A stretch of DNA of 64,000 bases, from NCBI RefSeq assembly GCF_020379485.1, contig NW_026014861.1:62001-126000 (forward strand), given 5' to 3'. Positions 48,984-58,500 of this stretch are shown piece after piece; the first letter of the stretch is position 1, and each line of letters opens with the position of its first letter. Position numbers and translations under genes: made by a program. A model generated the notes under the pieces. It was not told the origin of the DNA. It did no database searches and was given only the letters and a program-made list of their open reading frames with translations. This stretch comes from Brassica napus (lineage: Eukaryota > Streptophyta > Magnoliopsida > Brassicales > Brassicaceae).

Positions 48984-50416
48984 GAGAAACATGCTAGTGG
49001 AAAATTCTACCAAGTAAAGGGATTTCTTTTCTATGATAACCGCCTGTGTGTTCCTAGTGGTTCTTTGAGAGAATTGTATGTTAGGGAAGCTCACGCAGGA
49101 GGGCTGATGGGACACTTTGGAGTCGCCAAAACACTCTCCACCTTGCAAGAGCACTTCTACTGGCCGAGTATGAAGAAAGAAGTGGAGCGTGTGTGCTCAA
49201 GGTGTGTCGTGTGCAAACAAGCCAAGTCTAAGGTCCAACCAACAGGTTTGTATACACCTCTCCCTATTCCTACTGCACCATGGATTGATATCTCTATGGA
49301 CTTTGTCTTAGGATTGCCTAGAACTAAGAAAGGAAGAGATAGTATCTTTGTGGTTGTTGATAGATTTTCTAAGATGGCTCACTTCATACCTTGTCATAAA
49401 ACTGATGATGCATCTTTGGTAGCTTATCTATTCTTTAGAGAAGTTGTTAGATTGCATGGTATGCCTAGGACTATAGTTTCTGATAGAGATACAAAGTTCC
49501 TAAGCTGTTGTTTTCAACTACTTGTCATCCCCAAACTGATGGTCAAACTGAATCAGTCAATAGGACATTGTCTACTCTTTTGCGTGCCATCATTAAGAGT
49601 AACATTAGGACATGGGAGGATTGTTTACCACATGTAGAGTTTGCATATAGCAGAGCAGTGCATTCAGCTACTAAACTCTCACCTTTTCAAGTTGTTTACG
49701 GTTTTAACCCATTGTCTCCTCTTGATTTATTTGCTCTACCTTTAAAAGAACAAACTAACCTTGATGGCAAGCAAAAGGTCGAGTTTGTTTTGTCTTTGCA
49801 TGAACAGGTCAGGAAGAACATTGAGGAGAGGACCAAGATGTATGAGAGACAGAAGAACAAGGGGCGCAAGGAGCTAGTACTTGAACCGGGTGATCTTGTG
49901 TGGATTCACATGAGAAAAGAGAGGTTTCCGGTGGAGAGGAAATCAAAGTTGCTACCAAGGAAAGATGGACCCTTCAGAGTGCTAAAGAGAATCAACAACA
50001 ATGCCTACCAGATCGATCTTGAAGGGAAATACACAGTCAGTTCTACTTTCAATGTTTCTGACTTGGATCCTTTTATTGCAGATGATTCGGATTTGAGGTC
50101 AAATCCTTTTAAAGGAGGAGGGGATGGTGTAGCCATGACCAGAGACATAGAAGAGGAGCTGAGTGAGACTGATGAGGATGAGCCAAGTGATGAGACTGCC
50201 GTAAGAGAGAGATGTGAAGCTGAGGATACTGAAGAGAACCAGAACCAGAGTGAGACATCACGTGAGCCAACCAGTGTGTGGAGTGGACCAACTACTAGAT
50301 CAAGGCTGAGAGAACAAGAGGAGAGGCTCCAGGAGATAGCCAAAATCGTGGGTCTTGGATCAAGACAAGGAGATCAAGATAAACCAGCCTGTTGGTTTAA
50401 TTTAATTACTTTGTAA
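48984..50416 (+). pseudogene. Gypsy C integrase (second pol part), internally deleted
   Basis: Continues the pol frame after copia D. The HHCC zinc-binding region ([10 protein letters not shown]...CSRCVVCKQ) is followed by the first catalytic Asp (SMDFVLGLP, 49299-49301) and the second (VSDRDTKF, 49482-49484). After KFLS (to about 49503) the frame breaks. The protein resumes in another frame at [14 protein letters not shown] (about 49511), skipping about 15 residues that chromoviral integrases normally have there. The catalytic Glu lies beyond the break. The C-terminal module ([13 protein letters not shown]...NAYQIDL) and a GPTTRSR tail follow. No classic chromodomain is evident to me. Integrase should be inactive. 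Confidence 0.88.
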
Positions 50417-50880
50417 GGGCTTTGGTTATTGGGCTTTCATTTAATTTAAACCAAAGACAATTAGGATTTTAAATAAACCAATTTCGTGGGTTTAGGATTA
50501 GAATTAGAATTAGAATTAGAATTAGAATTAAACCATCTTGGTTTACTTCTAGGGTTTTCTGTCGATTTCTTTAAGACATGAGGGAGGCAGCTTTGCTTTC
50601 TCAACTTTCAATCTAAGAATTATTCAGTCAACGTTGTTGTCTTGTCTCTAGCTTTCTCTGTTCAGCTCAAGAACATTGATCTCACTTAAAGGAAGGAATT
50701 CCTGTGAATCCCATCTTAGACAATACAAGGTGATCTTGTGTCTTTGAGTAGCAAACCATCTCTGTCGCCAATCCACAGGCTCAGGGAGACGACCACAGTT
50801 CAAAGGAGAGCTAGTAGCCTCTTAGAACACCCCTATCCGTTCCCCTTCAAGTGATCCAGGAGCAAAAGCCATACCCAGGC
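50412..50880 (+). repeat. Gypsy C 3' LTR (start uncertain), cut by D'
   Basis: The end at 50757-50880 matches the 5' LTR remnant. The start cannot be fixed because the 5' LTR lacks its front and no clear PPT is seen; pol may run into the LTR, as it does in CRM elements. The stretch is AT-rich. It ends at ccaggc, three bases short of the terminal gca, where a reversed D-family LTR begins. Confidence 0.6.
50497..50530 (+). repeat. Hexanucleotide microsatellite (ATTAGA)n
   Basis: About 5.5 perfect copies of ATTAGA lie within the noncoding 3' end of gypsy C. No functional role is evident; copy number would be a length marker. Confidence 0.9.
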
Positions 50881-51260
50881 TATGAGAATCTAAGAATGAA
50901 ATGATTAAGATAGAACTTGAGTAGATTATGAGAGATTATGAAGAGTTTAGTGTAGAATCATGATTGAGAGAGTATGATAAGATAAAGAGAAACTCAGAAC
51001 TGTATATTTATTATTAATGACAAGAGTTGCAATATATAGTGAGAGATCAGTAGGGTTTTCGAAATCATAAAGGAGAGCTAAGCAATGTGAAGTCAACATG
51101 GTTAGGATAAGCTCTCTTTAACTCGGCCAATCAGCGTTCCCACATGCTTGGAGCATCTAGGATCTTGGACAAAGATGCTCTTGCCTTTCCAGCTGTGCCA
51201 GCCTGTAAAGCCGCGCCTCTCTTATCCTCCAACGGTCTGATTCATCAGCCAAAGCCCCTT
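50881..51260 (-). repeat. D' : reversed D-family LTR fragment in gypsy C 3' LTR
   Basis: The complement aligns to the end of the copia D LTR (from AGGGGCTTTGGCTGATGAA to TTCTTATA) with a few substitutions and one-base indels. Its outer end reads tatgagaatc where D would give tataagaatc. It is cut at 51260 by copia G; the rest of the LTR and any internal region must lie beyond the window. The five bases before it (caggc) are the presumed target site. Confidence 0.85.
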
Positions 51261-51853
51261 TATAAGTTTTAGAGAATCTGAGTTTGATATAAGGAAAGAA
51301 AGAGATTAGAAAGAGTCTAGAGGTTATTTAGGACGAGTTTAGCTAAGAGTTTAGTGTATGATCATGATTGAGAGCCTTTGAGTCTAAGAGATTGTTTTAG
51401 TGTCAAGAACTGTCTAATCTTTTATTAACAACATGAGTTACAATATATAGTGTGAGCATACAAGGGTTTTCGAAATCAAGAGAAGACTGAAGCATGTGAG
51501 GTCAATGTAGAAAGGATAAGCTCATTTGAACTAGCCAATTAGCTTCTCCACATGCGCGGAGCATCTAGCATCTTGGACCGAGATGCTCTTGCCTTTCCAG
51601 CTGTTCCAGCCTGTCAAGGCGCGCTCTTCCTTATCCCTCAACGGTCTCATCCATCCAGGTAAGTTCCTTCCCTTCCCATAAGTTACCCCAAGTAACTTCT
51701 TTACTCTTGTCAAGGTTTTACCCATCTCCATGTGTACGGATGGTACGGTCATGTACGGACAGTACGGACCTTACCCAAACCTTTCCAAGCTTCAACTCAT
51801 CTCCTTAGTCTCAACTCCTCACTTGCTCCACATATACTTGGCTCATCTCAACA
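51261..51853 (-). repeat. Copia G 3' LTR (593 bp)
   Basis: The element-strand end (TCTCTAAAACTTATA) is the same as in E, while the middle is diverged and the length is 593 against 621 bp. It has a GTAC cluster at 51734-51765 and the conserved CAGCTGGAAAGG block. Termini are TG...TA. Confidence 0.9.
51732..51770 (-). promoter_or_regulatory. GTAC cluster in copia G U3
   Basis: Four GTAC cores at 51734, 51743, 51753 and 51762, spaced about 10 bp. On the element strand they occur as TCCGTAC or ACCGTAC. Confidence 0.42.
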
Positions 51854-51994
51854 CTCCCCCTCAAGCTTAGCTTTGTGAAAGTCTAAGCTTGGATAGCCAT
51901 GAGATCTTCCTCATTAAAAAACCTCACCAAAGAAAACCCATTGGGACAAAACTTTGGTAAGGGAAAAAGAGTAAAGACCTCATAGCCAAGGGGC
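51854..51994 (-). other. Copia G 3' noncoding structured block and PPT
   Basis: On the element strand: P1 CTATGAGGTCTT/AAGATCTCATGG, P2 CCTTACCAAAG/CTTTGGTGAGG and P3 AAGCTTAG/CTAAGCTT, the E-type pairing variants. The PPT complement CTCCCCCTC abuts the LTR. Confidence 0.74.
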
Positions 51995-52466
51995 TTAGCT
52001 CCTTCTCGTGAGATCAATGAGTCCTAGCCGGCTATGAATGGACTCTATTGTCTTCTGTCTTGCTGCCTTTGTGAACACATCTGCTAGCTGATCTTCACTT
52101 CTCGTGTAACATGGTAAGATGACTCCAAGAAGAATCATTTGCCTCACCTTGTTACAATCTACTTCAATGTGCTTGGTTCTCTCATGGAAGACTGAGTTGG
52201 TGGCAATGTGTATAGCAGCCTGGTTGTCACAATGCATGGTCATTGGAGTGGATTGAATAATCTCCAAGTGCTTCAGTATCCCTTTGATCCACACAAGCTC
52301 ATTAGTCAGCTTCAGCATGGCTCGGTATTCAGCTTCAGCACTTGAGCATGAGACCACCTTCTGCTTCTTACTCTTCCAAGTTACTAAGTTCCCTCCAATG
52401 AATGTGCAGTAGCCGGTTGTGGACCTTTTATCTGCTCTATCTCCTGCCCAATCTGCATCACAGTAG
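51995..52466 (-). pseudogene. Copia G RNase H C-terminal fragment
   Basis: The reverse frame encodes CDADWAGDRAD...STTGYCTFIGGNLVTWKSKKQKV, SCSSAEAEYRAML and the tail EDQLADVFTKAARQKTIES...GLIDLTRRS, nearly identical to the E C-terminus. It is cut at its N-terminal side by F at 52467. It encodes part of RNase H and cannot function alone. Confidence 0.92.
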
Positions 52467-53068
52467 TGTTGAGATGAAGAGTGTCAAGTGAAGAATGGAG
52501 ATGAGGGTTGAGTAGAATGAAGAAGAGGAAGGATAGGAAGGTTTGGGAGCTTTGGGATCAGCCTGTCCGTACAAGGCCGTACATGGCCGTACATGACAGG
52601 ACAGGCCGTACAAGATAGGATCGACCAAAGCTCAACCAAACCTCACCATAAGTTATCCGAGTTACTTAAGTAAAGAGGAGAAGTTACCTTGGCATTTGTG
52701 GATGGATCAGACCGTTGGAAAGGATAAGGGAGAGTCTTGGACAGGCTGGCACAGCTGGACACGGAAAAGCAAAAGGTATGAGCCAGCTAATGAAGGCTCA
52801 CACGCGCGGCTCACCTCATTGGACAAGTTTGAAATGGCCTTTGACTCCACATGCTTACCTTATCCTCTTAGCTACGAAAACCCTTGTCTCTTCTCTTATA
52901 AAGTTGTAAACACTCTCATTAATACAATCAAGCAAGTTATGAGTCTCTCTTAGTCCTTCTAAAAACTCTCTCCAGACTCCAAATCTTATTTCAGACTTTA
53001 ATCTTTTCTAAACTCATTCTAATCTTCTCTAAACACTCAGATTACTCTTAACATCATTAAAACTATCA
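52467..53068 (+). repeat. Copia F 5' LTR (602 bp)
   Basis: Runs from TGTTGAG to AAAACTATCA before the primer site. Termini thus look canonical (TG...CA), unlike B, D, E, G and H. A GTAC cluster lies at 52565-52613; TATAAAG at 52897-52903 is a good TATA box. The LTR aligns with the split LTR of copia A. Confidence 0.9.
52565..52613 (+). promoter_or_regulatory. GTAC cluster in copia F U3
   Basis: GTAC cores at 52569, 52579, 52589 and 52608. TCCGTACAA at the left fits TNCGTACAA. First three spaced 10 bp. Confidence 0.45.
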
Positions 53069-53316
53069 TGGTATCAGAGCCAGGTTAGTGAGAGCCTGAG
53101 GTCGTGTGAGATTCTTTGAAGTTACAAGTTTGAAGCTTTGAAGAAACTCTTGTGTGTTCTTGGGTGTTTGAGAGGTTCCGGGTACATTTCAAGTTCAAGA
53201 CTAGTTGTGGTGTGTTGTCTGAAGCTGCGTGGGTTGAAGATCGAGGCTGTGAGGGTTTCTACAAGTCATTCAACTCAGGATAGAGTTCCTGAAGCTTAGA
53301 GAGTTCATCATTCAAC
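53069..53316 (+). other. Copia F primer site and leader
   Basis: TGGTATCAGAGCCAGGTT lies at 53069-53086. The leader is about 230 nt and related to that of H. Translation probably starts at 53317 (MESGMNMNMKVAVC), the same start as in H. Confidence 0.88.
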
Positions 53317-54549
53317 ATGGAGAGTGGGATGAACATGAACATGAAGGTAGCCGTGTGTTTCAAGGGAAACAACTACTTGGTATGGTCAAGGATGGTGAGA
53401 ACCACGGTGGGAAGCAAGGGGTTGTGGAAGCATATCAACCCCGGAGAAGCTCCAAAACTCATCACTCAAGGAGAGGATGATGGTGAGGCTGCAAGCAACG
53501 CGGCTGAGAAGTGGTATCAAGAGGACATGCTGGTGATGTCAGTGCTTCACGCATCCCTTGAGCCAGCAATCTTAGATGCCTACAGCTACTGTGAGTCTGC
53601 TAAGGAACTGTGGGACACACTGAAGAAGGTGTATGGGAATACATCAAACTTGAGCAGGGTGTTTGAGGTGAAGCAAGCGATTAACAACCTGGTACAAGAG
53701 GATATGGAGTTCACTAAACACCTTGGGAGATTCAGATCACTATGGTCCGAGATGGAGATGTTAAGGCCAAGCACTACAGATGCAGATGAGCTCAACAAGA
53801 GAAGAGAGCAAGACAAGGTCTTTGGCCTACTTCTCACCCTCAACCCGGCGTATAATGGTCTCATCCAGCACCTGCTTAGAGAAGACACTCTACCTGACCT
53901 TGAGGATGTGTGTGCGCGGATTCAGAAGGAGCAAGGCTCCATTGGGTTGTTTGCCAAGAAAGGAGACCTTTCCCTTGCAAGCCAAGCGACTCAAGAGGAA
54001 GGGAATGAAGCTACACAAGCAAATAAGGCTGCTGCGCATGGGAAGTATGAGGAGAGGAGGTTCAATGGGAACTGTGATCACTGCAAGAAGCATGGCCACA
54101 AGAAGAGTCAATGCTGGATCCTTCACCCACATCTCAAACCGGCAAAGTTCATGAAGGACCGTGAGGCAAGGGCTAATGTATCAGATGGAACGAGTGGAGC
54201 TGGTCCAAGCAAAGGAAAGGAGATAGATGGGCGTGAAGGAGGTGATGGGAAGTCTCTTGTAGCCTACACTGGAGCCCCAAGCAACCGTGGGAACTATGAT
54301 CAAGAGTATCTAAGGAGATCCGACCTGGATGCTCTCATCAAGCTCTTTAAAGAGCATGGTAACACATTTGCTTATTCCTTTGGTGCTAGGGCTATAGAGA
54401 ATGATGAGAATCTAACTAGAACTGATAGGATGCATGAAAGTGTGATTGAGATGTTAAACCAATCTAGAACGGCTAGTTTTGCTAGGAATGATCATGTATT
54501 CAAACCATCTAGTATCCTTGCTCATATTGCTAGGTCACATACCATTTAG
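53317..54549 (+). pseudogene. Copia F gag, ended by a nonsense codon just before protease
   Basis: The 410-residue gag carries SRMVRTTVGSKGLW near the N-terminus, a [26 protein letters not shown] core and the zinc knuckle CDHCKKHGHKKSQC at residues 253-266. Codon 411 is TAG (54547-54549) where A and H have AAG, one substitution. The protease Asp would be residue 416, so the stop falls exactly between gag and the enzymes. Gag alone looks intact and could still be made; pol would need readthrough. Confidence 0.92.
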
Positions 54550-54864
54550 CCTTTAGTAGTTGATTCTGGTGCATCTCATCATATGATAAGTGACACTAGT
54601 TTAATTAAAGACATTGTACCAATGAATGGTAATGTGATGATAGCTAATGGAGATAAGATACCTATTAGAGGAATAGGAAGTCTTAAACTGTTTGGTAAGG
54701 AGACTAAAGCCTTTTATATGCCTGAATTTACTTCAAACTTGTTATCTGTTAAGAAATGTGCTACTGATTTGCAATGCAATGTCATATTCAGTCCTAATGA
54801 TGTGAAGTTTCAGGATATTAAAAGCAGCAAGATGATTGGAAAGGGAGTGACTAAAGGAGAATTG
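54550..54864 (+). pseudogene. Copia F protease and start of integrase region
   Basis: Continues the gag frame after the TAG. It has [13 protein letters not shown] (Asp codon 54562-54564), ANGDKIPIRGIG and [14 protein letters not shown] up to GVTKGEL. Here aattg (54860-54864) marks the E insertion. The reading after insertion ends within two codons. Confidence 0.9.
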
Positions 54865-54979
54865 TGTTGAGATGAGATCACTTTGAGATGAGATCATGAG
54901 ATGAAGTGTTGAGTAATGTATGTGAGGAGAGAGTATGAAGTGGTGAAGTATTAGGAAGAAAGGGATTGAGGAGGCTTAG

Positions 54980-55024
54980 TCCGTACAATCCGTACAGGCC
55001 GTACATGAGGAGTGGCCGTACAAG
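54980..55024 (+). promoter_or_regulatory. GTAC cluster in copia E U3
   Basis: Four GTAC cores at 54983, 54992, 55001 and 55018. The first is TCCGTACAA, an exact fit to TNCGTACAA; the last reads GCCGTACAA. The same cluster recurs at 60300-60344 in the 3' LTR. Confidence 0.45.
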
Positions 55025-55297
55025 TCTTGGGTAATACTCTTCACTATTCAGGATGGTTACTTGTGAAAAGGGTGATGGTAACTATGGAGAGTTACCAGCA
55101 CTTGATCAGACCGTTGAGAGAAGGATAAGACCGCGGCTTGACAGGCTGTATGCAGCTGGAAAGGGAAAGCAACCTTATCCATTCATCCCACACATGTGGA
55201 GTCTCCCATTGGCTTAGTTTGAAACCGGCGCCTAGCTCTTCCTTGACTTCACATGCTTTGCTTACTTTACCTTTAGGAAAACCCTTGTATCTTCTCC

Positions 55298-55306
55298 TAT
55301 ATATTT
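55298..55306 (+). promoter_or_regulatory. TATA box of copia E promoter
   Basis: CTATATATT lies about 180 bp before the LTR end, at the same relative place as TATATATT in copia D. It is the likely core promoter for the E genomic RNA. The transcription start is not determined. Confidence 0.55.
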
Positions 55307-55485
55307 GTAAACTCTTCATTAATGATAATCAGACAGTTCTTGACACTAAAACAATCTCTTAGACTCAAAGGCTCTCAATCATGATCATACACTAAACTCT
55401 TAGCTAAACTCGTCCTAAATAACCTCTAGACTCTTTCTAATCTCTTTCTTTCCTTATATCAAACTCAGATTCTCTAAAACTTATA

Positions 55486-55580
55486 TGGTATCAGAGCCAG
55501 GTTCATCATAATCTGGGTTTGAGTACTAAGAACACTCAAGAACACATCAGCCGCTTAGCTTTCATCCGAGTGATTCTGAA
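55486..55580 (+). other. Copia E primer site and leader
   Basis: TGGTATCAGAGCCAGGTT at 55486-55503 fits initiator Met-tRNA and abuts the LTR. The leader is about 75 nt, with the gag start at 55581. Confidence 0.92.
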
Positions 55581-58500
55581 ATGGAAAGCAACAAGGCAGT
55601 GGTTCCGGTTACTCTCAAGGGGGGTAACTACCTTTTGTGGTCTCGTTTGGTGAAGACAGCAGTGGGGAGTAAGGGTTTATGGGGACACATCACACAGAGT
55701 GAAGCCCCAAAGCTCATTACTTATGAAGGCGACAAGGAGGTCGTCGAGTGCGATGAAGAGAAGTGGGAGCAAGATGATCAGCTGGTGATGTCCATACTCC
55801 AACGGTCTCTTGAAGTGTCTATCCTGGAGGCATACAGCTACTGTGAGACAGCAAAGGATCTTTGGGACACGCTAAAGAAGGTTTATGGTAACATCTCAAA
55901 CTTGAGCCGTGTGTTTGAAGTGAAACGTGCTATCAACAGCTTGACACAGGGGGACATGGAGTTTACTAAGCACCTTGGGAGGTTCAGAGCCTTGTGGTCT
56001 GAACTGGAGATGCTGAGGCCAGGCACAACCAACCTAGATGAGCTGGCTGAGAGACGTGAGCAGGACAAGGTGTTTGGGTTGCTACTCACGTTGAATCCAA
56101 GCTACAACAGCCTCATCAAACACATCCTGAGGTCCGGGAAGTTACCTGACCTTGAGGACGTGTGTGCACAAGTTCAGAAGGAGGAAGGTTCTATTGGTCT
56201 CTTTGGAGGGAAAGGAGAGATCACACTTGCAAACCAAGCTGAGGTTCCGCAAGCAAACCGTGCAAGCTCTAACCAGTATGATGCAAAGAAGTTCACGGGA
56301 AATTGTGATCATTGCAAGAGACAAGGTCACAAGAAGAACCAGTGCTGGATCTTGCATCCTCATCTGAAGCCGGCCAAGTTCTCAAGAGAAAAAGATGGGA
56401 GAGCCAATGTCTCGTATGCTGGAAGTGAGCCGGGAAGTTCAAGTGTTGCTGGGAGCTCAGGCCAAGCTGGAGAGGGCGGGACACGTGAGCCTGGAGATAG
56501 CAAGGCCCTGGTGACTTACACACCTCAGCCAAGCCTTCAGAACAACCGTGAGAACGAGTACCTAAGGAGATCAGACATTGACTCCCTCATCAAAATGCTA
56601 AAGGAGAATGGTAACACACTTGGTACTCTTGGTTACTCCTTTGGTGCATCATATGAACCGTGTAGTATTGCTAGAGAACCTGATCATTCAAGCATTGCTT
56701 ATAAACCTACTAGCATACTAGGACAGTCTCATATTGCACACAATCTGTTTAAACCATTGGTAGTTGATTCAGGAGCTTCTCATCATATGATTAGTGATAC
56801 TAGTTTGATTAGAGACATTGAACCTACAAATGGACATGTCATGATTGCAAATGGAGATAAAATCCCAATTAGAGGAATTGGCAAGCTAAAATTGTTTGAT
56901 AAAGACTCTAAAGCATTTTATATGCCTGACTTCACCTCAAATCTATTATCTGTAAAGAAGTGTACTACAGATCTTAATTGCAATGTTATATTTAGTCCTA
57001 ATGATGTGAAGTTTCAGGATATTGAGAGCAGCCAATTGATTGGAAAAGGAGTTACCAAGGGAGATTTATATTTACTTGAAGAACTAGCTCCTGTTTCTGA
57101 TTACTTATGCTCATTTACTTCTGCTTCTATGATGAATAAAAATGCATTGTGGCATGCTAGACTAGGTCATCCCCATGTTAGGGCTTTAAACTTAATGTTA
57201 CCAGGTGTGGTATTTGAAAATAAGGATTGTGAAGCTTGCATTTTAGGCAAGCATTGTAAAACTGTGTTTCCCATTTCATCTACTGTCTATGACAAATGCT
57301 TTGATCTAATTCACTCTGATGTTTGGACTGCTCCTTGCTTGTCTAGGGATAGTTTTAAATACTTTGTCACATTCATAGATGAAAAATCGAAATACACCTG
57401 GATAACACTTATTCAAACCAAAGATAGGGTGCTTGAAGCTTTTAAAAATTTTCATAACTATGTGACTAACCATTACAATGCCAAGATTAAAATTTTGAGA
57501 TCAGATAAAGGTGGGGAATACACTGGTCAAGCCTTCAAGCAACATCTAGCACAACATGGGATACTACACCAAACGAGTTGTCCTTATACTCCTCAGCAAA
57601 ATGGAGTGGCTGAGAGAAAGAATAGGCATCTCATGGAGGTGGCAAGGTCAATGATGTTTCAAGCAAATGTTCCTAAGAGGTTTTGGAGTGATGCTGTGGC
57701 TACATCCTGTTATCTAATCAACCGGATCCCAACTAAGATTCTACATGATCAGTCTCCTTTTGAAGCCTTGAACAAGTACAAGCCATCATTGGAGCATATG
57801 CGAATCTTTGGATGTCTATGCTTTGTCCTTAGGCCAAAAGAGTTGAGGAACAAGCTTGAAGCAACCAGCACAAGAGCTATGTTTGTTGGCTACTCTACTA
57901 CTCAAAAGGGTTACAAGTGCTATGATCCTACTACTCGAAGAGTTCTAGTCTCTAGAGATGTAAAGTTCATTGAAGCTAAGGGGTTCTATGAGGAAAAGAA
58001 TCAAGATGAGCTGCTAGAGTTGACAAGAGAATCAGATAGAGCGGCCAGCCTTAGAAGTATTCTAGAGGGGCTTGGGATACATACTACCCAGGATCCGAAG
58101 GAGAGACGCAGTACAACAACCACACAACCTACCGAGGCATCAAATGTAGATCATGGGGGGGAAAACACACCTGAACCAGCTGAAGTACATGTTGAAAGCC
58201 ATGATCAAGAAGGCTCAGGTGATCATGATCAAAGTATGATGCAGGAAGATAGGGAGGTACCAAGCCAAGATCAAGAGGAGGAAACTAATGCAACTACAAC
58301 TGAACCTGAACCAGAGCCGGCGGTGCAGCCATTGAGAAGAAGCACCAGAGTGAGAAAGGATAGTTCCAACTGGGTAAACACGAGAGTGTACTACAATGCC
58401 CAGGCTGTGGAACATCCCTCTCAAGCTGTGTGTTCCTTTGCTCATTATCCAGAAGAACATTGTGCCTTTATGGTAAGCTTAGATGAGAGCCATGTACCAA

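Larger units (their letters stand above)
33954..50880 (+). mobile_element. Gypsy C: defective Ty3/gypsy chromovirus (CRM/CRB-like?), split by copia D
   Basis: Segments 33954-37104 and 48984-50880 form one gypsy element. Evidence is pol order protease-RT-RNase H-integrase, YFDD in RT, DALSRR at the RNase H end, and an integrase GPY/F-like region. The two halves join in frame once copia D and one copy of aatct are removed. The 5' LTR keeps only its last 125 bp. The 3' LTR is interrupted 3 bp before its end. Gag lacks a capsid and integrase has a deletion. RT and integrase sequence looks like CRM-type centromeric chromoviruses, which in Brassica include CRB; I could not verify the clade. Confidence 0.88.
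51261..52466 (-). mobile_element. Copia G: E-family element, 3' end only, cut by copia F
   Basis: From the left: complete 3' LTR (51261-51853), structured block with PPT, then the C-terminal pol in reverse until 52466, where F starts. It sits inside D', with presumed target site ccctt at 51256-51260. The remainder should appear beyond the right end of the window, after F. Confidence 0.9.
54865..55485 (+). repeat. Copia E 5' LTR (621 bp)
   Basis: Runs from TGTTGAGATG to AAAACTTATA. A GTAC cluster lies at 54980-55024. The U3 block GACAGGCTGTATGCAGCTGG lies near 55139. A TATA box CTATATATT sits at about 55298-55306, with CATTAATGA downstream. Confidence 0.95.

Noticed and set aside
33954..50880. 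Firm naming of gypsy C as CRB
   Set aside because: RT and integrase resemble CRM-type elements from memory, but the LTR is incomplete and no comparison could be run.
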